Program-made: the position numbers and the translations under genes
NCBI GenBank assembly: GCA_037176905.1
Contig: JBBBWG010000003.1
Span: 11,289-75,288 of the forward strand
From: Azolla pinnata
Lineage: Eukaryota > Streptophyta > Polypodiopsida > Salviniales > Salviniaceae
Length of the DNA stretch: 64,000 bases
Reading direction: 5' to 3'
In this document: positions 48,672 to 58,956 of the stretch, in pieces
Layout: each line of letters opens with the position of its first letter
Numbering within the stretch: position 1 is the first letter of the stretch
The notes under the pieces: generated by a model
Told to the model about the DNA's origin: nothing
Seen by the model: only the letters and a program-made list of their open reading frames with translations
The model's database searches: none

Positions 48672-49634
48672 GGACTATGTTCACTTCCTGTTAGAGAATA
48701 GGCTTCTTGCGATCAGATCAATCAAGTAAACGAAGATCTGCACAAATCGACACCAGTAGAGAGCAAACAGGAGGGGCATCGCATCGCATCGCAGCCCTTA
48801 TATATGGAACAGTTGCGTTCCATCGATGTGATGAGAGATATGCTAATGGGATCTGTGGTAGGGATAAAAAAAGAGAATTTCACCAATATGGGGCGATCGG
48901 AGGCAAGATATATTTTTCCAGGCAAATAGTTTCGCCCGGTTCCGGCTCTGATGCTCTCGCTATATCAGGAAATCGCCCCCGAAAACGATCCTATAACTGT
49001 TTTCTCGGCTGCTCAGCAGACCTCCCGACGATCCGGCACCAGACCAGATGCATGATGCAAAGCAGCGAAAGACATCTCGCATGCCTAGCAAGCAATCATA
49101 CATCACCACTGCCACAATCACCACCACCACCACCAACTTAAACCGAGAACAGGGGCCATGCCAGGAGCGCGACTAAAAACGGGAAAGAACGTACGAGACG
49201 AGCACGTCATACGCATGACCGATCGACCAGATCGAGAGACTGCTCCGCCAGAAGAAGGGAGCCTGGAAACAAGCCCAGCCCCGCACGTGTGGGCACAAAA
49301 CCTCTAGATTCCAGATTCCAGATTCCAGATCGTTTCAGCTATAAAAACCTACCGAATTTTTTAACTTCTCCGAAATGGGCACAATTTCTGTGAGTCGGTT
49401 GCTCAGAGAGCGTCCTTTCTCACCTCCCCCAAAAAACCAAAACAAAAAAAAAGAAAACACCACAAATTTCTTACTTCCTTCTGCCGAATCTCCGAGATTC
49501 CGCTCAGAGATTCCCTGCCCCATCCAAGCAAAGAATCTCAAAGATTCCGTCCAGGCAAAGATTCCAAAAGATTCCATCGCCCGTCAAGAAACAGAGAGCA
49601 AGCGAGGAAGGGGAAGCAGAGAACCCTGAGATCC
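48672..49634. other. Intergenic: promoter and leader side of the RING-H2 gene
   Basis: No gene recognised. A 144-codon frame at 48707-49141 (+) lacks any signature. Three tandem ATTCCAG units lie near 49308-49328, directly before a candidate TATA box. Confidence 0.6.
49340..49347 (+). promoter_or_regulatory. Candidate TATA box of the RING-H2 gene
   Basis: TATAAAAA in a CAGCTATAAAAACC context about 290 bp upstream of the RING-H2 start codon. It would place transcription start near 49370 and give a leader of about 260 nt. Confidence 0.5.
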
Positions 49635-50786
49635 ATGGCGGCTGCTTCTGCTTCTTCTTCCTCCTTCCTTAACCCTAATTTCATCTGGCCCGTCGTTCCT
49701 CCGACTCTCCCTTCCATCAAGTACACGGCCATCCCCACGCTGTCGTCGCTCGCCGTCTTCCTCTGCATCGCCATCTCCCTCCATGTGTTCGCGCACCTGT
49801 GGAGGAGGATGATGAGCAGAGGCAGGAGGAGGAGGAGGAGGAGGAGAAGAAGGCTCCTCGCCGCCGAAGAAGAATCGGAAGAATCTGAAGAATCTGAAGA
49901 AGAAGGAGGAGGAGTTGCTTCAAGCGCATTCGGCCCTAGCGCCAGGCATCATCGTTCCGCGATGATGGACTTCGCAGCGCAGGAGGCCAAGATCGCGCAG
50001 CCGTCGGGCCTCGACAAGGAGCTCGTCGCTTCGTTGCCCACCTTCACATACACCGCCCTTCTCGCCGCACAAGAATCCGGAGAATCTGAAGAAGATGATG
50101 ATGGTGGTGGTGCTGGTGATGGTGGCGATGGCGATGGCGATGGCGAAAGCAGGAAAGAGAAGGAGAGATCGACAGAGGAATGTTCGGTTTGCCTCTCCGA
50201 ATTCCAGGAGAACGAGAGATGCACTCTCCTTCCCCGGTGCAAGCATAGCTTCCACACGAGATGCATCGGCACATGGTTCCTGTCCAATTCTACATGCCCT
50301 CTTTGCCGAACAATCGTCATCGATCTCTCAGAACCTTCCAAGAGCAACAAGGCGATCGCGCTCGATTCTGCTTCCATTCTTCCCCATGGTGCGAGTGATG
50401 TCAATCAGATCATCTTCCACCATGACGACGATGACGACGACAATGATAGCAATTTCTGTGAAAGCAATCTTGGGCAGATTGATGGAATCAGAGGTACTGA
50501 AGAAGGCTCCCGGAGAAGCTCTGCATTGCTGCTATCTTCTTCTTCGTCGCCGTCGTCTTCTTCTTCTTCTTGGATCCCAAACATGAGGGACCGTGTTCAA
50601 TTCCCGACAAACATGCTCTTCTGGGGCAGCGACTTCCAAGTAAACTCCCGCTCCACCTCGAGTTTGAGCCATGTTATCGTGGATATTTCTCGACCACAGG
50701 CTTCTTCTCCAGCCTCGATGCAGCATCCCAGCAGTCGCCTCGATTCGACCAAGAGGTTTCTTCTTAGTACCCAAGATGCTTCATGA
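49635..50786 (+). CDS. ATL-type RING-H2 E3 ubiquitin ligase
   Basis: A single-exon frame of 383 codons. A hydrophobic segment (about residues 33-54) is followed by an Arg-rich run and acidic low-complexity stretches. A GLD-like motif ([14 protein letters not shown], about 124-137) precedes the RING-H2 finger. The finger ligands are C183, C186, C202, H204, H207, C210, C221 and C224, with the ATL-typical Pro before the third Cys and the WF after the fourth. Membrane segment, basic run, GLD and RING-H2 in this order define the ATL family of membrane E3 ligases, many tied to defence or stress responses. The C-terminal 150 residues are Ser- and Asp-rich and not recognisable. Absence of introns is usual for ATLs. 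Confidence 0.93.
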   Translation: MAAASASSSSFLNPNFIWPVVPPTLPSIKYTAIPTLSSLAVFLCIAISLHVFAHLWRRMMSRGRRRRRRRRRRLLAAEEESEESEESEEEGGGVASSAFGPSARHHRSAMMDFAAQEAKIAQPSGLDKELVASLPTFTYTALLAAQESGESEEDDDGGGAGDGGDGDGDGESRKEKERSTEECSVCLSEFQENERCTLLPRCKHSFHTRCIGTWFLSNSTCPLCRTIVIDLSEPSKSNKAIALDSASILPHGASDVNQIIFHHDDDDDDNDSNFCESNLGQIDGIRGTEEGSRRSSALLLSSSSSPSSSSSSWIPNMRDRVQFPTNMLFWGSDFQVNSRSTSSLSHVIVDISRPQASSPASMQHPSSRLDSTKRFLLSTQDAS

Positions 50787-51360
50787 TATGCCCAATGATT
50801 ATGAACCGACCAGGAGTTATATGTCGACAGGTCAAAGCCCTAGTTGCCGCATTTGTATACTATATATATGCAGGATGAAAACATCATGATCGTGCCCCTC
50901 GATGCAAAGGCTATTAAAAATCTGTGTTCCAGTAGACCGCCTCTTGGAAATCCCCATCCTGTGACAGTCCCCACCATGCTCCTTAGCTGTTGTACATGTG
51001 CATTTTAAATCATAGTGCAAGCTTGGGTAACAATCAAGTTGGAGTCACTGAATTATTAAGCAAGCAAGGCTTTTGATGGAGATCAGATCTTTGATTTGTC
51101 TGTCCACGATCTGCATCGACCTTTTTTTGCCATAAAACACCATAATCTTCTGAATTATCGCCACATCTGATGACCTGTATAATTTGATACTCCATTTGAT
51201 TGTTGGCATTCCTTTGAATATAAGGAAACGATTCGGGAATTATCGAATCAATCTTTGGGATTCCCAAACAGGATTTGTTCAAGGTATGTCCTGTCATGCT
51301 CTTAACAAACAATACAGTTAATTCTTGATGGAATTTTGATCGCTGACAGATTTATTTTCC
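50787..51360. other. Intergenic between convergent RING-H2 and PPR genes
   Basis: 3' flanks of two convergent genes. Nothing else seen. Confidence 0.6.
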
Positions 51361-53595
51361 TCACTTTTGAAGATCGGTGACATGTATTCCTAACAGCTGC
51401 TCTACTTCATTCATTTTGGATGTGTTTCCAAATTGAATCTCAACAACATGCTCAAAAGCATGAGCATCCAGATCAGCATTGCACTGATTATTTCTGCAAG
51501 CACTCAGTACACTCATCCACACTTCAGCATCCGGTTGAATAGGCATATGCCTGATTTTATCGACCGCCTCCTCCAATGAGCCAGCACGACCCATGATATC
51601 CACCACACATGCATAGTGGTCAGTAGTTGGAGTGAGACCGAACGATGAGCACATCAACTTGAAAACATGATGAACTTCGCTCACTAGTCCAGAGTGATTG
51701 CAAGCATAGAGAAGCTCAATAAAAGTTATCAGATCTGGCATCACATCATTTTGCATACTATCAAACAGTGTAAAGGTAACCATGGGGAGGCCCTGTTGGG
51801 CATATCCAGCAATCATGATGTTCCAAGATACAATATTCTGTCCTGCCATGTTGTTGAAAGTGAAGCTTGCCTCTTCCATAGCTCCACTTTTCATATACAT
51901 GTCAATGAGGGCACTCTTCACATAAATGTCCATGCCCAAGCTGTACTGAGCAATGAGATTATGAACTCGCATACCATACTCCAGCAATGCCATTGCTGCA
52001 CACACTTTCAGAATGCTGGAGAATGTAATGCAATCTGGCTGTACACCTTCCCGTTGCATTTCTTCGAATGTTGTGATAGCCTCATGGAAAAGCTCATGCC
52101 AAGCATATCCACAGATCATGGTATTCCATGTCACTATATCCCAATTCTGGATTTCCTTAAACAGTTCACGTGCTTGATCAAGAAAACCAGAAGAAATGTA
52201 CTTATTTACAAGTGCATTCTGCAAACATATGTTCATGTGTCCCGCACCACTAACCTGAACATATAGCTGCTTTAGAAGTGCTGTGTCAGAGCAAATTCTG
52301 AGCATGCTCAAAGCAGTGATCCAATCGGGTAAAAAACATCTCTCTTGCATATCCTTAAAAAGTTTTTGTGCAATGTTGCAATGTCCATGAGACGCACATC
52401 TCGCAATCATGTTGTTCCACATCTCTGTGCTCAGCTTGGATTCCTTAATCTCATCGAACACCCTCCATGCGAGAATTAGGTTTTCACATTCTGTATACAT
52501 ACCCACCAAGTTACTCAACAAGAGTGCATCTGGCGCACTGTTCATATTGACAACATAGACATGGATTCGCTTCCCTTCTTCGCTGGACATGAGGTTTGTG
52601 CACACTTGTATTGCGGTTGCATACACAACACTATCACATTCCACACAGTGCTGCTGCTGCATTTGGTTGAAAACAAAGAGGGCTTCTTCCGGTAAACCTT
52701 GGTTTGCAAATCCTGATATCATGCTTGTCCATGATACAACATCTCTAACCTGCATCAAACTGAATGCTTGATGAGCACATTGAATAGCGCCACATTTTGC
52801 ATACATGTCGACCACAGCATTTCCAACACTCAAGTTGTTCTCAACATCCAGACGATTGCCGATCTGAAGATACCCTAGATTACCTCTGTGTAAGACATGA
52901 AGATGGATTCTCTGTCCTTTCTCAACAGAGAGCATGCAGCCACATGCTTTGAAGATGCTAATGAAGGTGATCTCATTTGGTAGAGTTCCTTTTACCATCA
53001 TTTCTTGAAACAGGCTTATGGCTTCTTCCCAAAGGTTTCCTGCTACACAACCTGCGATGAGAGACGTCCATGACACCACATTGTCAACAAGACCATCATG
53101 CATCTTCTGAAACAGCTGCTTGCCCTCAGCAACATTACCACTTTTCATGTACATGCCAATCAGGCTGTTTGCAACAAACTCATCGGTTTCGAGGCTTGAT
53201 TCAACAGCCTGTTGATGAAGATTCCTTCCTGCGTCCAACGCTAGCAGAGAAGACGCTGCTTTGAGCATGACAATGAACGTTACCTTGTCAGGAACCATAT
53301 CTGAGCAGAGCATCTTGTGATACAATCGAAACGACTCGAGAGAAGAAGACTCCCCGCTTCGAGAATATGCAGCGATGAGGGATGTCCAGGAAACAACGGA
53401 GGTGGGGAGGAGCTCTGGATCGAACACTGGGCGAGCAGCATTTCTCGATTTGCCACCTTTAGAATCATGCTTCGGTAAAGGATCTTGTTTGAGGAAACCC
53501 AGATGATTGGAATCATCACAACGGAGCAGCGGCGGTGCCGGTTCACAGAGAGATTTACAGCTTCCCTTGGTCGTCATGGCTACACAAAGAAGCAC
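51361..53595 (-). CDS. PLS-class pentatricopeptide repeat protein
   Basis: An intronless frame of 744 codons. An alternative start six codons in (MTTKGSCK, 53577) is equally possible. It contains about 18 PPR motifs in P-L-S order, with repeated VVSWTSLIAG, NSLIGMYMKSG, PDxITFxSILKxC and GYAQQGLP phrases. It ends with a short E-like segment (PDAEVWMSVLSACRNNQ) and lacks a DYW domain. PLS proteins usually specify C-to-U RNA editing sites in plastids or mitochondria; without a DYW, it would need a partner deaminase. The early part carries no obvious transit peptide. The repeat style resembles PPR proteins of ferns and lycophytes more than those of flowering plants; this is an impression, not a measured result. 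Confidence 0.92.
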   Translation of the reverse strand: MLLCVAMTTKGSCKSLCEPAPPLLRCDDSNHLGFLKQDPLPKHDSKGGKSRNAARPVFDPELLPTSVVSWTSLIAAYSRSGESSSLESFRLYHKMLCSDMVPDKVTFIVMLKAASSLLALDAGRNLHQQAVESSLETDEFVANSLIGMYMKSGNVAEGKQLFQKMHDGLVDNVVSWTSLIAGCVAGNLWEEAISLFQEMMVKGTLPNEITFISIFKACGCMLSVEKGQRIHLHVLHRGNLGYLQIGNRLDVENNLSVGNAVVDMYAKCGAIQCAHQAFSLMQVRDVVSWTSMISGFANQGLPEEALFVFNQMQQQHCVECDSVVYATAIQVCTNLMSSEEGKRIHVYVVNMNSAPDALLLSNLVGMYTECENLILAWRVFDEIKESKLSTEMWNNMIARCASHGHCNIAQKLFKDMQERCFLPDWITALSMLRICSDTALLKQLYVQVSGAGHMNICLQNALVNKYISSGFLDQARELFKEIQNWDIVTWNTMICGYAWHELFHEAITTFEEMQREGVQPDCITFSSILKVCAAMALLEYGMRVHNLIAQYSLGMDIYVKSALIDMYMKSGAMEEASFTFNNMAGQNIVSWNIMIAGYAQQGLPMVTFTLFDSMQNDVMPDLITFIELLYACNHSGLVSEVHHVFKLMCSSFGLTPTTDHYACVVDIMGRAGSLEEAVDKIRHMPIQPDAEVWMSVLSACRNNQCNADLDAHAFEHVVEIQFGNTSKMNEVEQLLGIHVTDLQK

Positions 53596-54180
53596 TCATC
53601 CTTCTCCACAGCTCGACTGTTCGGATCTCTCCTTCCTCTCTGACCATTTTTGCATCAACATGCAGTAAGCATATATGTATCTGCTCCTTTGCAGAATGCT
53701 ACTTACAACAAAAGCAATATGCTTTAAAACCATATGTAACCAAATCTTGATGCGAGACAAAGATTTTGTTGATTCTTTTCCACTTATTCCCAAACCGAGC
53801 AAAGGTAACAAAAACACAAACTGTTATTACAACTAACGCTTATAACAACACGTGTGAAGCAAGTTTTGCTTTGAACAATGAATCTTTTCAATTTATTCCA
53901 TCCAAACCATTGTGACTGAAATTCAGTTTTTCTATTGTACCAATCAATCAAGTATAATATACTATATATGACGATGATATGATACTTCTGTGTAGAGAAG
54001 TAATTCTAGTCTGCCCCACAAATTCGAATCATTCACTCATCCCTCTCTCAAATCCCATTTCTTGCACCCTCTCCCTCTCTTTTTTTCCCATGAGTTATGG
54101 GGATTGTACGTCTCATAGAAGAAAACAAGCTATAACCACATACTGATAAATCGATCTAAGATAGTAGATATGTATGGTGA
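53596..54180. other. Intergenic between PPR promoter and cyclin B 3' end
   Basis: AT-rich sequence with no supported gene. Confidence 0.6.
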
Positions 54181-57142
54181 TCAGAGAGTGGGGGCACTCA
54201 AAGATGCAACAGCTCCAAATTTCTCCTGAGAGTATTTCCGCTTCACAACAGTAAGACCCCCTTCTCCTGACTTTTCGTGCAAGGTCACCATCTTTCTTGC
54301 ACAATCCCTGCACGAAGAGTTTAAACAATCATGAGTGTGGTTTGTAAACACCCCAACATAACAACAATATTCTTAGCAAAACTACATTTTGTTGAAATAG
54401 CATACATGAGTTGTGCTTCTGAGTAGCCAGAATGGTGCTTGAGAAGTGGGGTCCAACAATCTTCTTTAGGTTTCTTCAGGGTATTCTGAGCGGTGTAAAT
54501 AGCCGACGCTGCAAGCATTGAAGGAGCGAATTTCACCATTTCAAAACTAACCAGACATAACTCCACATAGAAGAAAGCCATCATCTCTAGCTGCATGGTA
54601 AAATGGAAACACCAAAGAAAGATGTGATGATTTGTATAATTATTCCTCAACAGTGGCGAAAAGGGAGGGGAAGATCACCTTATGGTCAGATTTCGCAGCC
54701 TTGAGCAGCCTTACAATAAACATGTATGGTGTGGGAACACATAAGTTGAACTTCAAAACGTTCAGCATGTTTTTCTCCTGATTGTTTAGAATATAAGGCT
54801 AAAACATTTAGACTGTGCATCCACAACAGAAACATCTTGCATATACGTAAAACGTTCTCACCATGCTCAGAATCTGCTCCCGTGTATAAGCGTTGTCAGA
54901 AATATAAACAAAGTCTTTGACCTGTTTCGCAAAGATCATGAAACGTCACTTGGGGCAAGGGTTTGAATTAACACAAAAAACCTGCACAGCTAGGTGATGT
55001 TTGAATTTACCTCTGGTGCCCATATCTCTTCATATTTTGACGCGATGAGAAGTGCAGTCATTCCCACTAACTGCAAGTTCTTTCTTTCTACAATTTGGGT
55101 GTTCAAGTAACGGTCCATCACATTGGTAGTCAAGAACAAAGTTTCTGGCATCAGCTTGAACTTTAAATGGACCTGGGAGAACAAACCTATAAACCAATTT
55201 TGGCCACAACGAAATTCAACATAGCTTTGGTCATAGCAACATTCGTTTACCTCTATCAACCAGTCTACCAGAATCCCTCTCATATTATGATTGATGCTGG
55301 TTTGACGAGTCATGTAGTCAGGTGAAACACAGCTCTGTGCCTTCAGTATCCACAAGAATGCAAAATGTGTGGTGAGATGATATTATCACATTCAATGTGC
55401 TTTATATCTTAAAATACAAAAAGTGTACCTCGGTTTTGGCATAGAAACTGTAAATGTCCTCGATGTACTCAACAACAGCTAATTGATTCCCAACATCATT
55501 AGCATCAATATTGGGCAACTCCTCTATCTTCTTTGGCATAACCCCACATACAGCCTGAGAAGAATAATTATGAGGCTTGCATGAACTTTGGTCGACTAAA
55601 ACAATGCATGCTTACCAAGAGTTTTGAAATAACCATGAAAACAAATATCTCAAGCGATCGCAGAAGAACCATCGTTATACTGTCCCACTAACCTCACTTC
55701 GAGCTGTAAGTGTGGATGTAAGTGTGCGTGCTCTTCTGTCTTTGGCTGCTGCATTAGCTCTAACGTTCTTTGCAACAACGGCATCTATTTGTTCTTCCTT
55801 AACTTCCTGAGTGCAGTCGAATTCATGTCAAAATTTCTAAGTTGTAGGAGCTCACATAAAAGTTAAAAACTACTAAAACCTCAACGTACCTCAAGGGATG
55901 TAGCAGGCGCCGCAGATGTAAGTTTCTTGTTAGATAGTTGTGCTCCAAAGCTTCTGAAAAATATGATCGTTTTATTAGGATTCAAACGACTCGATTAGAA
56001 TCTTACGCTCATGTGCAACAATCACAGAGATATACAGACCTTGTTATAGGCCTCTCCACAGCTGGTAAAACTTTCTTGGCAATCCTGGCATCATGATAAG
56101 AAGGAGAAGACTGTTGATTAGAAAAAAAGACATCTTGATGAAACAAGCAGAAGGACCATCACAGCTTCTTAAAGCATATTACTCCGATTCATTATTAGGA
56201 CGGACTAGATTTCCGATGTCCCCAAGAGCTCTTCTGTTGTTCGCGGCATGTTTAGCGTTTCCATTGGCTGTCATAATGATGTCAATCATTGTCAACAAAC
56301 ATGTCATTGTGGACAAGGTCGAATGCATGATAATAATTTGTTTAATTAAAAAACAAAACAAACAAAGCTGGGAAGTTCAGGTTCTGTAGATTCTTCAGCT
56401 TTCTTGATGAAATTCATAGTCGTAGATACATGCGAAATCACAGGACTCTGAATTTCTGCCCTCAAATCAGGTTCAAGCAGCAGCTCATAGAAAATGAGCT
56501 TCAATGACGTGTATGTACGAAATTATACATCTACAACGGAAAAAGAATCATAGCTGTGGGTAAATCTCAGAGAAACCAAAAAGATGCACGTATAGAGCAA
56601 CATGCTACGTCATTAGCCGCAAGGAACCTCGACTGTGAACACTAACCCTCCTGCAAGGGCACTAGATCTATGAGATTTCACTCGTGAAAGAAACGGATCA
56701 ATACATTTCAGACGGTAGGAAAGATAATTCTCAGTAAAGCTCAAGAAACCGAAGATCTGTATCTGAACGTGCTAGGTAAATAGAGAACCCAATCTGAATA
56801 CACCCCGCCTGATTCAGAAGGGCTACAACATGTAAGATCTCTCGTGCCACAGGGAACACATGTAACCGTGAAGGACGTAGCGAATCGAAGCATAAAAGAG
56901 AGAGAGTTACAGTTGGCATGCACCTTTCGCTGCAACAGCCTTGGTCACACCAGCGCCGCCTTGCTTAGCGTTCTCGTCGGGGTGCAGGGAAGCGTGCTGA
57001 AGGGGCAAAAGGAGGAACCATGGAAACCGCAAAGGAAAGAGAGTCAAGGAACGGGGGATATGGAGGATTCAGAAGGCAACGACGAAGAAAAAACAGACTT
57101 GTAGAAGAAGGGAGGGGGGAAACTTACCCTGGCTTGAAACAT
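54181..57142 (-). CDS. CYCB: Mitotic B-type cyclin
   Basis: Thirteen exons join in phase into 414 residues: 57128-57142, 56924-56996, 56183-56267, 56040-56084, 55890-55953, 55693-55806, 55429-55554, 55251-55340, 55011-55172, 54862-54921, 54679-54777, 54406-54590, 54181-54307. The destruction box RRALGDIGN is at 41-49, the target of the anaphase-promoting complex. The cyclin core shows [28 protein letters not shown]-like and [13 protein letters not shown] phrases. The C-terminal half ([26 protein letters not shown]) fits plant CYCB1 better than CYCB2. It would pair with a CDK to drive G2/M entry. The first coding exon is only five codons (MFQAR), a known layout for some plant B cyclins. MSA-like elements lie upstream. 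Confidence 0.96.
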
Positions 57143-57180
57143 GGTGAGGACGGAGGGAGGGAAGAAGGGCGAGGGAGCGC

Positions 57181-57230
57181 GCGATGGCAGAAGAAGGATC
57201 TCTGCGCGATGGCAGAAGAAGGATCTCTGC
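57181..57230. repeat. 25-bp tandem duplication in the cyclin B leader
   Basis: Two exact copies of GCGATGGCAGAAGAAGGATC plus CTCTGC, head to tail, 40-90 bp upstream of the cyclin start codon. Confidence 0.95.
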
Positions 57231-57293
57231 GCGGTGGCGATGGCGATGGCAATGGCGATGCAGAAGAAAGGTCGAGTTTTAGAGAAGACGGGG

Positions 57294-57304
57294 TTTAACG
57301 GCTA
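57294..57304 (+). promoter_or_regulatory. MSA-like element upstream of cyclin B
   Basis: TTTAACGGCTA fits the mitosis-specific activator consensus YCYAACGGYYA except at its second base. It lies about 150 bp upstream of the cyclin B start codon. Three-repeat MYB factors bind this motif in plant G2/M promoters. Confidence 0.55.
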
Positions 57305-57389
57305 CATTTCGGGGCGAGGCGAATCGTGGCCGTCCGTGGCCCGGGCCCGCATCGTACGGCCACGATCTTCTCCGCTCTGCCCCCCCCCA

Positions 57390-57400
57390 TCTAACGGCCT
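57390..57400 (+). promoter_or_regulatory. Second MSA-like element upstream of cyclin B
   Basis: TCTAACGGCCT fits the MSA consensus except at its last base. It lies about 250 bp upstream of the cyclin B start codon. Two such sites near a B cyclin are expected for G2/M control. Confidence 0.55.
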
Positions 57401-57439
57401 CTAAACAAAACTCAGAGCTAACCCCGGTTAGTTAACTCA

Positions 57440-57600
57440 AGCCCGCTTAACCATGGTTAACTCTTTGGACCACGGTTAAATCTTTTGACCATGGTCAAAT
57501 GTTTTGACCATGGTTAAATCTTTTGACCACGGTTAAATCTTTTGACCACGGTTAAATCTTTTGACCATGGTTAACCCTTTGTGTTTTACCCATGGTAACT
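57440..57600. repeat. 19-bp-period array carrying W-box cores
   Basis: Tandem GACCATGGTTAAATCTTTT-like units. The core TTGACC occurs at 57485, 57504, 57523, 57542 and 57561, exactly 19 bp apart, with an inverted GGTCAA at 57493. Each unit also has a CCATGG or CCACGG centre and GGTTAA. It lies 300-450 bp upstream of the cyclin B start. Confidence 0.93.
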
Positions 57601-58956
57601 ACCAATTAGATGTGGTTAACTGCACCGGGGTTTTATTTTAACCATGGTTGAGCTTGCCTTCCTCACCTCAAGCTCGAGTTCTCGTTTACTCACTTACTCA
57701 CCTAAACCCTAAACCCTAACTAAACTCGAGGAATAGCTACACTTGCTGGCTGACGCTCGGGCGTGGTTGTTTAATAACTAAACCCAGGAGCCTGGTTAGT
57801 TAACGTCCGCCAAACTTGGCTAGCAGGTTCACCTTGGTTCTTCTGTTTGAAGTTGTAAGCTGCTTCATTAACGGCTAGACACGTAAGCCCTAGTTAAGCT
57901 TTCATCAAGCCTAGTTTGGGGGCCCAGTTCCCATGCTCTGAGCTTGTAATCTTCTTAGATTCGATCGCATTTTGCTATTGGCATGCTCATCCTTTGCAGC
58001 TCGAGTTCTGCCCAGGGCTTGAAGTGTTTATAGGTTTGGTAACGACGAGCAGTTCTCCAACCTGTCGCAGGCCTACACTGACAAACTTCTATTATCAAGA
58101 TTCAAACCTTGGACCATCTTCATGTATCACACTCGCGGTTTCTCGAGCTTCTATTGAAATCATTGTCAACATGCGTGCAGATAATCGTACAATGGCATAT
58201 TTTACATGCACGGAGCATGTATACCAAGCGTGTGAGCCCATAATAGCTACACGAGTTTTATGATTCGGCAGTTTGTGCGAGGTCCATATGGCTTCGTCCC
58301 AAGTCCTAGGATAACTGGTTTCTCACTTATAGCATTCTCGGCAATGTACAGCCATTTGAAACAAGACAACCCAGTTGTCGTATTTGATTGCTATGTTACC
58401 GGAGATGCACAAGCAATCAGGATGGTGTCCTTACCTCCTCACCACCACCACCATCATCATCATCATTATCATTAACACTATCACCATCACCATCACCATC
58501 ACCATCATCATACCATCATCACCACCACCACCACCATCATCATCTATCACCATCATCACCATCACCACCACTACCATCATCATCATCATCACCACCACCA
58601 CCACCACCACCACCACCATGGTAAATTACACGATGGCAAACTGAAGACCCTAGTACAAGAAACATGGCTTGCCTTTAATACTTCTTATTATGCAGTCTCT
58701 GCTGCTAAATTTTACCCATTAGCACCCCGAGCGAAGGGGGATTGGATTAGTTCTGGGGTCACACGTATAATGTTTGGTTACGTGCAAAACGCTCGTTAAA
58801 AGGGCCAGGAAACCGGCAACGGATCTCCGCAATCGATCCTCCCAAGAACGAAACGATGACGGAAGATCAAAAGGAAGAGAGAACCTGTGTACAATGGGCC
58901 GATCGGCTCCGTGTTATACTAAACTGCAAAGGGGCCAAGGGAGGGGGCTGATGTTT
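57601..58956. other. Intergenic between cyclin B promoter and WRKY 3' end
   Basis: No gene recognised. Frames at 57916-58263 (+) lack family motifs; a B-box-like GATTCAAACCTTGG near 58100 could mark a SINE remnant. A CAC/CAT microsatellite is listed separately. Confidence 0.55.
58437..58620. repeat. CAC/CAT trinucleotide microsatellite
   Basis: About 180 bp of mixed CAC, CAT and ATC triplets. It gives His- or Ser/Pro-rich and Met/Val-rich artefact frames. Confidence 0.97.

Noticed and set aside
48707-49141. 144-codon plus-strand frame
   Set aside because: No motif or family resemblance; the composition looks like non-coding DNA with CACCAC triplets at its end.
58388-58644. Ser/Pro-, His- or Thr/Ile-rich frames
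   Set aside because: CAC/CAT microsatellite.
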